This document shows, piece after piece, positions 22,366 through 31,973 of a stretch of DNA of 31,974 nt. Position numbers and translations under genes: made by a program. This DNA is from a virus: positions 1 through 31,974 of the IMG/VR virus record IMGVR_UViG_3300037961_000543; one strand, given 5' to 3'. The notes under the pieces are model-generated. The model did no database searches. It was given only the letters and a program-made list of their open reading frames with translations, and was not told the origin of the DNA. The first letter of the stretch is position 1, and the number at the start of each line of letters is the position of its first letter.

Positions 22366-23765
22366 TGAGCTTGATGGACATAAATAGAACTATGAACAAG
22401 AAAGCGGACGCTTTTAGTCTGTTACCCGAACAACAGCTCCAAGGCATGAATATGAGAGGTATGCAGTCGCTACAAAAGGGAGTAAGTCCTGATTTGGTGG
22501 AGCTACTAGCCGTACAAGATGCGATAAAAAGAAAAAATGACTCTAAAAATGCGCTAATGTTGGCGCAAGAAGAAGACCCTAATACTATAAAAAGTCAAAA
22601 AGCAAATGAATTAGTAGAACAAAGTCGGCAAGAGCTAGGACTACCCAGTCAACAAGAAAAAGCGATGGCTGTGGCACAGGTGTTGGCTAATAGGCAAAAA
22701 ACAGCAAATAAAAACCTACAACAAGTTATGAGTAAAGGACTAGGGGGCATGAAAAGACCCAATATGTCTGTTCCTATGGCTCAAGGTGGAGTTGTAGGGT
22801 ATCAAGAGGGTGGAGGCGTAAAAGATTTTCTATTTGGTGACGAGTATAGTGTTTTAGGTATGTCACCTGCAGAACTTGCGTCTCTAGGTCTTATACTTGT
22901 CCCTGGAGGTGGATTGGTAAGAGCAGGATTAGGAGCGTTAAAATTAGGCGCACCCGCTGCAAAAGGTCTAGCAGGTATGGCACAGAGAGGTATTAGATCA
23001 TTATATAGTAAACCAAAGTTTGATCCAAAAATGCAAGGACCCCTGCCAGCAGGAGCTAAATTTACCGATAGAGTGTTCTCTCCAGCTAGGACAGCTAGAA
23101 GCCTAGGTGTGGCAGGTCTTCTTGGTTCACAGATGTTGAAAGATGAAGAGCCAAAACCAAAGAAGGAAGAGCCTAAAAAAGAAGATAAAAAGCTAGATTT
23201 AGATAAAGATACTACACCACAAACAACCACAGTTCCTACTGTTGACAAGGGAGCAACAGAAAAAGAGAAGAATGATGCGTTTCAACGGCTTGTTAATATA
23301 GCTACAGCCCCAGGTGGTTTTAAGAATATGGCTAGAACAGACCTACGTAGATCACAATTACTACTACTAAACGACCAGAAAGACAGACAGCTTGATATAC
23401 AAGAGCAAACTGCTAAAGCGCAGCAAACCATAGCTGCAGTTACCAAAGATAGTGCTGCGTACAATAAGTTGTTAACACAAGCAGAGAAACTCCAGAAACA
23501 ACTAAAAGAGATTACTGATGAGGTTATGAACACACCTCTAGGACAGAAATACTCAATATTAGAGATGGAAGCGGCTGAAGATGAGTCTTTACAAGAGGAA
23601 CTAGAGGCGCATAGACAGCTTATAAGAGCTGCCATTGAAGAGCGAGCGCAGTCATTTAAGTCTGAAGATAATATAGGGTTGATAGCGCAGCTAAAAGCCA
23701 TACAGAACAGACTATATTCAGAGTCCACGGGGATAGATAGAACTAAAGCTCCTAAAATAGTATAG
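22365..23765 (+). CDS. Internal virion protein with membrane-capable segment and coiled coil (466 aa)
   Basis: Residues 1-130 are helical and polar (LLAVQDAIKRKNDSKNALML, AMAVAQVLANRQKTANKNLQ). A QGGVVGYQEGGGVKDFLFGD region precedes a hydrophobic Gly/Leu stretch at about 165-205 (LASLGLILVPGGGLVRAGLG). A Lys/Glu/Pro linker follows (KPKKEEPKKEDKKLD), then a long coiled-coil C-terminal half (AKAQQTIAAVTKDSAAYNKL, EAAEDESLQEELEAHRQLIR). The layout suits a protein packed in the head and threaded into the envelope, but no enzymatic motif is visible. Function is inferred from module membership. Confidence 0.75.
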   Translation: MSLMDINRTMNKKADAFSLLPEQQLQGMNMRGMQSLQKGVSPDLVELLAVQDAIKRKNDSKNALMLAQEEDPNTIKSQKANELVEQSRQELGLPSQQEKAMAVAQVLANRQKTANKNLQQVMSKGLGGMKRPNMSVPMAQGGVVGYQEGGGVKDFLFGDEYSVLGMSPAELASLGLILVPGGGLVRAGLGALKLGAPAAKGLAGMAQRGIRSLYSKPKFDPKMQGPLPAGAKFTDRVFSPARTARSLGVAGLLGSQMLKDEEPKPKKEEPKKEDKKLDLDKDTTPQTTTVPTVDKGATEKEKNDAFQRLVNIATAPGGFKNMARTDLRRSQLLLLNDQKDRQLDIQEQTAKAQQTIAAVTKDSAAYNKLLTQAEKLQKQLKEITDEVMNTPLGQKYSILEMEAAEDESLQEELEAHRQLIRAAIEERAQSFKSEDNIGLIAQLKAIQNRLYSESTGIDRTKAPKIV

Positions 23766-23773
23766 GAGAGGCA

Positions 23774-26700
23774 ATGCCTACTTACGAGATATACAAAAAA
23801 GACGGCACTCCGATAAGGGTAGAAGGCCCAGAGGGAGCAACCATTGACGATCTTATAGGTATACTTGCGTCAGGACAACCTGAAAGAGAAGAAGATACAC
23901 TAAGCCCCACACAAAGAGCTTTTGCTGCCATACGCGAGGCTAAAAGAAAGAGACCTGGAACTATAGCTGACCAAGCAGGTGAGGTAGTAAAAGGTCTTGG
24001 TAGTGGCATAGCAGGTATATTAGAAAGTGGTGCGTTAGGTGCTGCGGCTATCTTGCCTGAAGTTTTAGAAGACCCTGTGCGTAGAGGCATAAAATCTGTT
24101 GGGGAGGGAGTACAGGACTATCTTGCTCCTGATGCAAATATAGGGTATGGGGCATCAGCCGTGCCACGTAAGTTTGCAGAAGCCCTAGGATCTTTTGGTG
24201 GCATTCTTGGCACAGCCGCAATAAACCCCCTTGCAGCGGCAGGTCTAGCGGTTACAGCGGGTGCAGGTGAAGCCAGTGAGCGAGCCAGAGAATCAGAAGC
24301 CACAGAGGGTGAAAGAACAAAAGCCGCTGTGCTGGGGGCAGGAGTAGGGCTATCAGAGCTTATATCTCCTACAAGAATACTCAACAAGTTAAGAGGTGGC
24401 TTGGGTAAGACTGCTGCTGACGATATATACGATAAGGGAGGACGTATACTACAGGAAGCAGGTGTTGAGGGTCTGCAGGAATATGCAGCTGCGATAGGAC
24501 AAAATTTAATTGAACGTGGTATATACAACCCAGAACAAGGCACATTTGAGGGGTCTGGAGAAGCCTTTGGGTACGGTGCAGGTGTTGGTGGTTTTGTGCA
24601 AACTATCGTAGAAATGATTGCACCTAGAAGAGGAGCTAAAGCAGATGTTACAAAGACTGACGACGACGGAAGTGGAGAAGGCACTGAAGCTGATTTACGA
24701 GGCGAACGAGAAACAGGAAGACGTGTTGATCCCTCCAAATCTAAGAAAACTGGAACCACTAGAGTGGATTCTGCTAGAAAACTTGCTACAGATGATATTA
24801 CAAGAAAAAGAAAGAAAGACGCTACACTAACAGAAGACTTTAAAGCAGGTATACAAGACCCTGATGCTGATATGGACGCTTTAGAAATACAACAACAACA
24901 AAGCGTTTTACAAGAAAAAGGGTTTCCTAGATCAAGAATGGGACCAGATGTTACAGGAGTGCCAAAAAACATTGAAGCTGCTAATATAGATGAGGCTGCT
25001 GCTGCACTAGATGAGGAGTACGGAGGTGAGTTAGTCGAGGCTATAAAGAAGGTAAAAGAACGAGAAAAAGAAGGGCTAGATCGGCTTGGTAGAGGTGATA
25101 GAGAGTTTCTAAATATAACTCCAGCAGGTGAAATTTTCTTAAAAAGAGTGAACCGTGTAGATCAAACTCCTGACCAATACTATGCTAACTTATCAGAAAA
25201 GATTGACCCTGAAACAGAGTTAATACTTAAAAGTAATGAAATACCTGTTTCTGACGGTATGACAATAGGAGATGCTAGAGATAAATTATCTGAAAAAGCA
25301 GGTAAAGATGTTGTTAAGATACCTCCTAAGTTTTTAAGAGGGTTTCAACCTAAAGAGACGAAAGAGGCAAATGAAAAAGCAGAGTCTGTATACAAGAAGA
25401 ATCTAGAAACAAAATATTACCTTGAGGCAGGGCAAAAACCTAGAGATTTAGAACAGTTTAATCTTTCAAAAAGAACTTCTTCGTTAGATATGGATGATCT
25501 ACCCTTGCAAGATAAAAACAAGATAATAGCTTTGATAGAGTCAAAACCTCCACGAGAAAGAGGAAAGTTTGAAGGAGATCCTAAAGAAGATCTAGACGCA
25601 GATTACCCTAATATGGATTTTCTTGTAGCTCAAACTCTTAGTAAAGACCCTAGTATAGAAAACGCTTTAGATGAAGCAGCTTATCAGATGCGGTTTCCTG
25701 AAAGAGAAGCGGAAATACCTGACAATGCTACACCTTTACAAAAATTGAAAGCCATAGAAAAAGCTAAAACTAAAGAGATAAAAAAGTTTAAAGCAAAACC
25801 AAGAGCAATAATAAATCCTGATGTAGCTCCATTTAATCGTGCCGTAGACGGAGATTATGACACTTACATAGAAAAGTTAGTGAAAAGAGAGGAAGCAGGG
25901 GAGAAAATATTTATGTACGGCAAAGAGCAAGATGTTGGAGGAGTTTACTATAAGGGGATGAGAAAAAAGATTGGGCCTTCTACCCCAAAAGCAAAGGATG
26001 CGTATTTCTTAGATAATACAGGGCAGGAAGCTGCGTTAAGAGTAGCGGTTTGGGTAGATAATAACTTGTCCCCAGAAGGAAAGGCTTGGTTTAACAACAG
26101 AGTAGAGTTTTACAGTAAAGACAAACCCATAGGTACTAAAGCACAACAAAACATAGTTAGAACAACAAAACCTGCAGAAGTTGAAAAAGAAGCCGAGAAA
26201 GACAGAGAACAGAGTAAAAAAGATGAAAAACTTTTTAAGAAGCAAGTGGTGGACCCCACAACAGGAAAGCGGTTTGATGAAGACCTAGTAGGAGACCTTG
26301 GTTTTTACAGCATAAAACAAAATAGAATAATACCTATTACAGACAAACAAAGGCAGTTTAATAAAAAAGAAAAAGAAACAATAAGAAAAGATTTAGCTGA
26401 CCTTTTAGGCATGTCCTATCTTGACATGAAAAGGTATGACCGCTACGCACCTGGAGTTGACCCTATAGGTACTGAAGAAAAAAAACAAAAGGCTTGGAAG
26501 AAGTCGGTTCAGGAAGCAAAAAAATATTTAGAAAACACACTTAATCTTGTACCAACTTTTTCTGATACTAGACCATCACTTGACTTGTTAACAACCACTA
26601 GCTTAACAAAACCAGCCTACACCAAAAACGATCTAAAAGATGTGGCAAAAGACCTGTACTACTTCAGATATAAAGCAGAATACGTGGGTACAGGTAGAGG

Positions 26701-29700
26701 GTCAGCAGAAGCAGAAACAATTAAGAAAAGAAAAGAGTTGGAGAAGTTTGGGGCTAAAGCTGTTGAACGTAAGAAAGAGGAACGTTTTTTAAAACAAAGA
26801 AAAAAGAAAACAGCGTTAACATCTGAAGAAGCTGTAGCTATAGCCATGAAATATGCTCGTGAGAACGGCATGCTAATAAGAAAAGAGGTAGACGCTAGAA
26901 AAGGGGAGGAACTTCTACTGCCAATAAAGGCTGTTATGGACCTTGAATATTCATTATCTACCATAGCTGTAGATCATTTAGCTAACAATAGACTATTTGA
27001 AGCTTTAAAAGTATTAGCCTTAGATACTGATAACAGAATAGTAGCCCAAGTTGCTAACAAGTTTGCTGACTTAGTAGGCACAACTGAAGTTGTTATCGTA
27101 AAGAATTTAAAGGTTGGTAGAAGAAAAGCAGCAGGGTTGTTTGACCCTAAAACTAACACTATAAAATTAGACGCAGAATCTGGTATGACACCTCACGTGT
27201 TACTGCACGAGATGGGACACGCCTTGGCTTCTGCAGAACTAGCCAACCCGTCAAGTGCGTTTGCTAATCAGATAAAAACTATATTTGACCAAGTAAAAGA
27301 CAGGTTAGGCACAGCATATGGCACAAAGAATGTAGACGAGTTTGTATCTGAAATATTAAGTAATCATCTTTTCCAACAAGAACTAAGTCGTATAAATATA
27401 CAAGGGGAAAAGATAACAGCTATGCAAAGAATTAGAAACTTCTTTGGCAATCTGTGGAGACGTTTAACCAAGCAACCCAGGGTAAACATAGATGCCCTCT
27501 CTATAACAAGTGATATTATAGACAGTTTACTAGCTCCTGCGCCAAAGTATCGTGATGCGGGTACGTACTTTATGAGTCCATCAGACATGAAAAAAAGTTT
27601 TAATTCTTTCTTAAACGGTCCTCAGAAACGTAAAAAGTTTATGAACAATCAGGAACAAGACACGTTTATAGACCGTGCTGTTGAAACTCTAGCTAGAGGA
27701 GGGGTAACTAATTTTGCAAAAGACTTGTTTATGGGGGTAAGTGACCTGTTAACGGCAACTACCATAGCAGACAGAGCAGGGTTTAATGGTTTGGGCAATA
27801 AACTAAACATACTTGTGCAGAAACAAAGAGGTGGTTTGGAACGAGCAGGACAGGAGTTTGACGAAGTCGTACAAAAACTAAAACCTTATATGACAAGTCC
27901 TAACTCAGATAAAGCTGTGCTTGATGACGTGATATACAGCTTAAAATACGGAGCCACCATATATCAAGTAGACCCGTTGAAGAGAGAAAAAGATTATATT
28001 GATAAAGATGGTAACGACATCTTAGATCAGAGTGGTAACAATCTGCGAGAAAAATGGAAAGAAAATCAAAAAGTATGGAGAAAGTTAAGCCCTGCAGGTA
28101 AACAGGCGTATAAAGACATGCTTAACTACTATAAGAAAGAGTATGGTAAGTTAAAGAAGTCAATAGAAACAGAACTTAGTCGTTCGATGGATAAAAAGCA
28201 GGTTGACGCTATGAAGAAAGGTCCACTTGCCAAGATATTTAACCCAAGAAATTTAGACGTATATTTTCCTCTCATACGTGAAGGAGACTACGTAGTAACA
28301 TATCAACTTAAAACACCAGAAAAAGATGGTGATCCAAGAGTCACACTTCTAACAAAAACGCAAACCGCTGCTGATAATCTTGCCCGAAAGCTAGACGCGG
28401 ATGATACGGTGGTTGCGAACTCTGTACGTGTATACAGCCAACAAGATGCCACTTCTGACTTTGTTAACTCACCACCGACTGGGTTTGTAGGAGATATACT
28501 TACAGCTATAAACGAAGGCAAACTACCCGCAGAAGAGAAGAAAGCTGTAAAAGATGAGATTGTAAAGCTGTATATAAACACGTTACCAGAAACATCATTT
28601 GCTAAATCACTCACCGCCAGAAAAGGTGTTGTAGGTTTTGACCCTGACTCTTTTGCAGCATTTAAAGATAAGGGTTTTAGTCTTGCTCGTCAGGTTGTGC
28701 AGTTAGAAAAAGGCAGAGAACTTAGAAATATAGAGAACGACATACGTGCAGTTATAAAAAAGTCCAAAGACGAAAAAGCTTACCAAAACAACTCTTTCTT
28801 AAGAGACTTAGGTATAGGATACCCAAGTGTGAAAAGGATAGGTGATGATCTTCTAAAAAGATCTAAGTTTGCAAGACAAGGTCCTGACTATAAAGGGGTA
28901 GAGAAGATAGCAAAAACAGCAAACCAGACAGCGTTTCTTTACACCATTGGTTTTAACATATCGTCAGCACTTGTTAACTTGTCTCAGATACCCTTATTTG
29001 TGTACCCCTATTTCGGTGCAGAGTATGGGTATGGTAGGACATACGGTACGATAATGGAAGCTGCGAAGATTGTTGGTAACGGTAAAGTTGATATAACATC
29101 TTACTACGACATCAAAGACGGAGAGTACACCGTTAGAGATAAGATAGGTAACAGGCAACTTCGTGAAGGAGAGAAGTTGAAAATGAAGGCGTTTGCCCCT
29201 CTCATAAAAGAGGCAGATGAAAGAGGGCAGCTCACGCGGTCTTGGATACTAGATGCCCTAGGACTAGGAGAGACAGGACGAGATACGCGAGGAGACTACA
29301 ACATGATAGATAAGGTGGCAGGATTTTCTGCAGCCATGTTTAACTTTGCGGAACGTGCTAACCGTCAAGCAACACTTCTAGCTTCTTATGAGTTAGCCCT
29401 CAGAAAGTCTGTAGACCCAAATAACACTATGTTCAAAGAGGGTGAGTACTCTTTTAGTAAGCTAGCCGATGCAGCCACTGACAAGCAAGTACAAGATGCT
29501 GTAGAGCTGGCACTTCGTAAAACACAAGAAACTAACGGAGGTACGGTGTTGGAGACGGCTCCACGTATAGCACAGCAGAATATTGGTCGTGTGGCTATGA
29601 TGTATAAAAGTTACGGGATACGTATGTATACAACCATGATACAGTCTGTGCGAGAGCTTATAAGAAGAGACAAAGATCTAACTGATCCTGACAGGATAAT

Positions 29701-30565
29701 AGCTTTGAAACAGTTGGCAGGTATACATTTAAGTGCATTGTTCTTTGCAGGTATACAAGGTCTTCCTTTGTATGGGGCTATAACTATGATATGGGATTTG
29801 TTTCTAGATGATGAAGAAGACGACGCAGACACCATTGTAAGAAAAACAGTTGGAGAAGAATGGTACAAAGGGGCTGTAAACCTTATTACAGGTATGGATA
29901 TCGCATCCAGAACTCGTCTCACAGGGTTGTTGATACAAGAAAATCGTTATAACAAAGACGCTTCATTCGAGGAAAACTTACTGTTCTATCTGGGAGGTCC
30001 TGCGTTAAGCACAGTTGACAGACTATTACGAGCCACCAACGACTTTAAAGAAGGTAACTTCGAAAGAGGCGTAGAAAATGCTTTACCTGCCGCATTGGCT
30101 AACGCATGGAAAGCAGGTCCGTTTGGTAGAACAACCAGAGAAGGTTATCTTACACGTAGAGGCGATGCCATATACGGAGATCCTACTTTCGGAGACCTAC
30201 TTGGTCAGTTCGCAGGGTTCCCTCCCGTAGAGTACACACGGCAAATGGAAAAGAACAACATCAAAAAAGGTATAGACACATCTATAAATCGAAAGAAGAC
30301 GCAACTAACAAAGAAACTTTATGTAAGTATGCGTCAAGGTAATTTAGAATTGTACGAGGAAGCATATAAAGAGTTGATAGCCCACAACAAACGACACCCT
30401 CTATCTACCATAACAGGTGAGGACATAATGAGATCTATGAAACGACATAGAGAGACATCTAAAGATATACGTATGAATAATGGTATAAACATATCTTCAG
30501 CAAATAGGATGCTCTTATTGATGAATGAGAGCGAGTACGACAAAGACTATAGATTTTTTGGGTAA
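23774..30565 (+). CDS. Giant internal virion protein with HExxH metallopeptidase motif (2263 aa)
   Basis: The N-terminal domain MPTYEIYKKDGTPIRVEGPE with GATIDDLIGILASG (1-35) heads large proteins in several marine phages. Residues about 60-200 contain hydrophobic, Gly/Ala-rich helices (GSGIAGILESGALGAAAILP). The middle is charged and helical. HEMGH at 1145-1149, followed by candidate third ligands E1189 or E1193 in VDEFVSEIL, indicates a zinc peptidase domain. The C-terminal third includes TAFLYTIGFNISSALVNLSQ (membrane-capable) and the ERANRQATLLASYELALRKS block common to such proteins. Multi-domain ejected proteins of this size are known from marine podoviruses and overlap with 'polyvalent' proteins. 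Entry with DNA and cleavage of a host or phage target are inferred. It is the last rightward gene. Confidence 0.85.
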   Translation: MPTYEIYKKDGTPIRVEGPEGATIDDLIGILASGQPEREEDTLSPTQRAFAAIREAKRKRPGTIADQAGEVVKGLGSGIAGILESGALGAAAILPEVLEDPVRRGIKSVGEGVQDYLAPDANIGYGASAVPRKFAEALGSFGGILGTAAINPLAAAGLAVTAGAGEASERARESEATEGERTKAAVLGAGVGLSELISPTRILNKLRGGLGKTAADDIYDKGGRILQEAGVEGLQEYAAAIGQNLIERGIYNPEQGTFEGSGEAFGYGAGVGGFVQTIVEMIAPRRGAKADVTKTDDDGSGEGTEADLRGERETGRRVDPSKSKKTGTTRVDSARKLATDDITRKRKKDATLTEDFKAGIQDPDADMDALEIQQQQSVLQEKGFPRSRMGPDVTGVPKNIEAANIDEAAAALDEEYGGELVEAIKKVKEREKEGLDRLGRGDREFLNITPAGEIFLKRVNRVDQTPDQYYANLSEKIDPETELILKSNEIPVSDGMTIGDARDKLSEKAGKDVVKIPPKFLRGFQPKETKEANEKAESVYKKNLETKYYLEAGQKPRDLEQFNLSKRTSSLDMDDLPLQDKNKIIALIESKPPRERGKFEGDPKEDLDADYPNMDFLVAQTLSKDPSIENALDEAAYQMRFPEREAEIPDNATPLQKLKAIEKAKTKEIKKFKAKPRAIINPDVAPFNRAVDGDYDTYIEKLVKREEAGEKIFMYGKEQDVGGVYYKGMRKKIGPSTPKAKDAYFLDNTGQEAALRVAVWVDNNLSPEGKAWFNNRVEFYSKDKPIGTKAQQNIVRTTKPAEVEKEAEKDREQSKKDEKLFKKQVVDPTTGKRFDEDLVGDLGFYSIKQNRIIPITDKQRQFNKKEKETIRKDLADLLGMSYLDMKRYDRYAPGVDPIGTEEKKQKAWKKSVQEAKKYLENTLNLVPTFSDTRPSLDLLTTTSLTKPAYTKNDLKDVAKDLYYFRYKAEYVGTGRGSAEAETIKKRKELEKFGAKAVERKKEERFLKQRKKKTALTSEEAVAIAMKYARENGMLIRKEVDARKGEELLLPIKAVMDLEYSLSTIAVDHLANNRLFEALKVLALDTDNRIVAQVANKFADLVGTTEVVIVKNLKVGRRKAAGLFDPKTNTIKLDAESGMTPHVLLHEMGHALASAELANPSSAFANQIKTIFDQVKDRLGTAYGTKNVDEFVSEILSNHLFQQELSRINIQGEKITAMQRIRNFFGNLWRRLTKQPRVNIDALSITSDIIDSLLAPAPKYRDAGTYFMSPSDMKKSFNSFLNGPQKRKKFMNNQEQDTFIDRAVETLARGGVTNFAKDLFMGVSDLLTATTIADRAGFNGLGNKLNILVQKQRGGLERAGQEFDEVVQKLKPYMTSPNSDKAVLDDVIYSLKYGATIYQVDPLKREKDYIDKDGNDILDQSGNNLREKWKENQKVWRKLSPAGKQAYKDMLNYYKKEYGKLKKSIETELSRSMDKKQVDAMKKGPLAKIFNPRNLDVYFPLIREGDYVVTYQLKTPEKDGDPRVTLLTKTQTAADNLARKLDADDTVVANSVRVYSQQDATSDFVNSPPTGFVGDILTAINEGKLPAEEKKAVKDEIVKLYINTLPETSFAKSLTARKGVVGFDPDSFAAFKDKGFSLARQVVQLEKGRELRNIENDIRAVIKKSKDEKAYQNNSFLRDLGIGYPSVKRIGDDLLKRSKFARQGPDYKGVEKIAKTANQTAFLYTIGFNISSALVNLSQIPLFVYPYFGAEYGYGRTYGTIMEAAKIVGNGKVDITSYYDIKDGEYTVRDKIGNRQLREGEKLKMKAFAPLIKEADERGQLTRSWILDALGLGETGRDTRGDYNMIDKVAGFSAAMFNFAERANRQATLLASYELALRKSVDPNNTMFKEGEYSFSKLADAATDKQVQDAVELALRKTQETNGGTVLETAPRIAQQNIGRVAMMYKSYGIRMYTTMIQSVRELIRRDKDLTDPDRIIALKQLAGIHLSALFFAGIQGLPLYGAITMIWDLFLDDEEDDADTIVRKTVGEEWYKGAVNLITGMDIASRTRLTGLLIQENRYNKDASFEENLLFYLGGPALSTVDRLLRATNDFKEGNFERGVENALPAALANAWKAGPFGRTTREGYLTRRGDAIYGDPTFGDLLGQFAGFPPVEYTRQMEKNNIKKGIDTSINRKKTQLTKKLYVSMRQGNLELYEEAYKELIAHNKRHPLSTITGEDIMRSMKRHRETSKDIRMNNGINISSANRMLLLMNESEYDKDYRFFG

Positions 30566-30592
30566 AAAGAGTGACCACCCGAAGATGGTCAC
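30565..30592 (-). terminator. Rho-independent-like terminator of the leftward operon (second hairpin)
   Basis: Read leftward, the RNA has arms GTGACCATC and GGTGGTCAC around a TTCG loop: nine pairs including one T-G wobble, closed by C(TTCG)G, an unusually stable tetraloop. TCTTTTT follows directly. In the rightward RNA the wobble becomes a C-A mismatch and no T run follows, so the element is oriented leftward. Confidence 0.65.
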
Positions 30593-30637
30593 ATAAGAGA
30601 AAGAGAGTGACAAGTGTAACCTGTCACCCTACATTTA
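30566..30637. other. Convergent intergenic region
   Basis: About 70 nt separate the last rightward gene from the leftward replication genes. This is the only clear gap in the window. It holds two hairpins and no promoter-like sequence that I can see. Confidence 0.8.
30608..30628 (-). terminator. First hairpin of a possible tandem terminator, leftward
   Basis: In the leftward RNA, GTGACAGG and CTTGTCAC pair over eight positions with one G-T wobble around loop TTACA, followed by TCTCTTTCTCTT. The rightward RNA would have an A-C mismatch instead. The U tract is interrupted, so it may be a weak terminator or an RNA 3' end protector. Confidence 0.5.
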
Positions 30638-30871
30638 TCACAAAATTCTCCAAATGCGAACACCTAATTTATTATCTTCTACACGCACATGCGTTTTTAT
30701 GTCCCAACCTTTTGTTTTTGCTATATTTTTTATTTGTTGTATAGCCGCCTGGGTATTGATACATAGGATAAATACAGAAGAACTTGTTACCATATTATCC
30801 CAATCTACTATAATTCTCACACCATCTGGGTTCAAATCATCAGACTTCAATATGCCTTGTCTTATTCTCAT
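30638..30871 (-). CDS. Small conserved replication-module protein (77 aa)
   Basis: The protein starts MRIRQGILKSDDLNPDGVRI and continues with IVDWDNMVTSSSVFILCINT, a helix (AAIQQIKNIAKTKGWDI) and an ending with KLGVRIWRIL. This MRIRQGxLKSDDLxPDGVRI pattern is one I recognise from small genes beside phage replication ATPases in marine phages. The alternating strands and single helix suggest a compact alpha/beta fold. Its start lies 32 nt inside the end of the upstream ATPase gene, so it is co-translated with it, and the two hairpins end the transcript. Function is unknown. Confidence 0.75.
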   Translation of the reverse strand: MRIRQGILKSDDLNPDGVRIIVDWDNMVTSSSVFILCINTQAAIQQIKNIAKTKGWDIKTHVRVEDNKLGVRIWRIL

Positions 30872-31973
30872 TCTCTATAGAGCAGTCTACAGCTATAACT
30901 CTCGTTACAGGCAGGTTCATGTGTGTGCCTTTGCTTAGACGCATGGTGGTGTTTGTTGCACCCAGTTTAGTTTTAAGGTCCTGCATGAAAGATGTATAGT
31001 CTATCTGCTGTTGTCCACACCATGCTTTCAAAGGTTTTGGTATCAGATAGGCACGTTTTAGATCAGTTTCATAACGTGCAACTAATTTACCTCTTGGTAA
31101 CGCTTCAGGTATGACAATATTAGTAACACCATCTTCTTGCTTACGTAGGTCATCAGTGCTTTTTATCCATAACACGTTGCTCCAATGTTCGTGTATGTAA
31201 TCATTAAGTGTTTCTTCTACAGATACACTCATGTCTGATACCTCGTTCTTGCTCTCTTTCAAACGATCTATCGCCCACTTAAACACTTTCTTTGGATCAT
31301 AATCCACAAGCCCCAACCGATTTGCCAGTATAACACCTGTCATACTAGCCGCTACCAGAGCAGACCAAAATCTATTCTCTGCTTTTAACCCTGCTTGAAT
31401 ATCCACTCTGACCTGTACCTTCTGTAGAAGCTTCTGCACCTCTTCCAAATGGTTGATAATGTATTTTATGTATATCCTACCTGCATGCCCGTGGTTACGC
31501 TGTAGCTGTAAGTTAAACTTGTCTGTTTCTTCTTTTGAACCAAACTTCATATTTGGAACACGTATCTCCATAAGTCTCTGCGCTTCAGCTTTTGGCATGG
31601 CTTTGGCTGTGCTTATCTTTTCTATCAAACTACGGTTTGCACTTGTGACTGCTATAAGTTTCCAAGGCTTACCCCGCTTTCGTTCTACGTTTCCACCTTG
31701 AGACATTCTGTTTCTTTGTTTACCGCTTGTAAGCTGATACACAAGGTCAGACAATTCTCTAGCCGAAGCGTTCGTAAGTTCGTCCATATATAATGGTAGA
31801 CTGTGATATAGCTCTCCTCTGTTCATCATAGAGTTATGCGTGTCCTTCTCAAATATTAACAAGTCAGCGTGATTACCCCATACAGACAAAGCTGTGTTCA
31901 TAGCCGTAGTCTTACCAACTCCTGACCCACCATTTAGATGTAATCCTGCACAGTTTATTGGTAAAAGAGACAT
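30840..31973 (-). CDS. DUF927-type P-loop ATPase/helicase, N-terminus cut by the window edge
   Basis: The visible 377 residues include a Walker A motif GGSGVGKT (15-22) after CAGLHLNG, a Walker B-like LPLYMDE (59-65), and an IAVTSAN sensor-like strand (107-113). Together with VWGNH and the later helical domain they fit DUF927 proteins, which accompany phage and plasmid replication primases and helicases. Family members are usually longer, and the frame is open to the right edge, so the Met shown is probably internal and the start lies outside. Likely role: ATP-driven helicase or loader in phage DNA replication; activity is inferred. Its 3' end overlaps the small gene at 30638. Confidence 0.8.
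   Translation of the reverse strand: MSLLPINCAGLHLNGGSGVGKTTAMNTALSVWGNHADLLIFEKDTHNSMMNRGELYHSLPLYMDELTNASARELSDLVYQLTSGKQRNRMSQGGNVERKRGKPWKLIAVTSANRSLIEKISTAKAMPKAEAQRLMEIRVPNMKFGSKEETDKFNLQLQRNHGHAGRIYIKYIINHLEEVQKLLQKVQVRVDIQAGLKAENRFWSALVAASMTGVILANRLGLVDYDPKKVFKWAIDRLKESKNEVSDMSVSVEETLNDYIHEHWSNVLWIKSTDDLRKQEDGVTNIVIPEALPRGKLVARYETDLKRAYLIPKPLKAWCGQQQIDYTSFMQDLKTKLGATNTTMRLSKGTHMNLPVTRVIAVDCSIENENKTRHIEV

Noticed and set aside
24118-24972. Long leftward open frame (284 codons) opposite the giant protein gene
   Set aside because: It lies wholly antisense to a conserved coding region, has low-complexity Ser/Pro/Ala composition, and has no ribosome site or recognisable motif.
30571-30628. 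Terminator for the rightward late operon
   Set aside because: In that orientation both stems contain an A-C mismatch and no T run follows either hairpin.
30654-30938. Rightward open frame with hydrophobic segment in the replication end
   Set aside because: It lies opposite two well-supported leftward genes, and its hydrophobicity is a by-product of the antisense frame.
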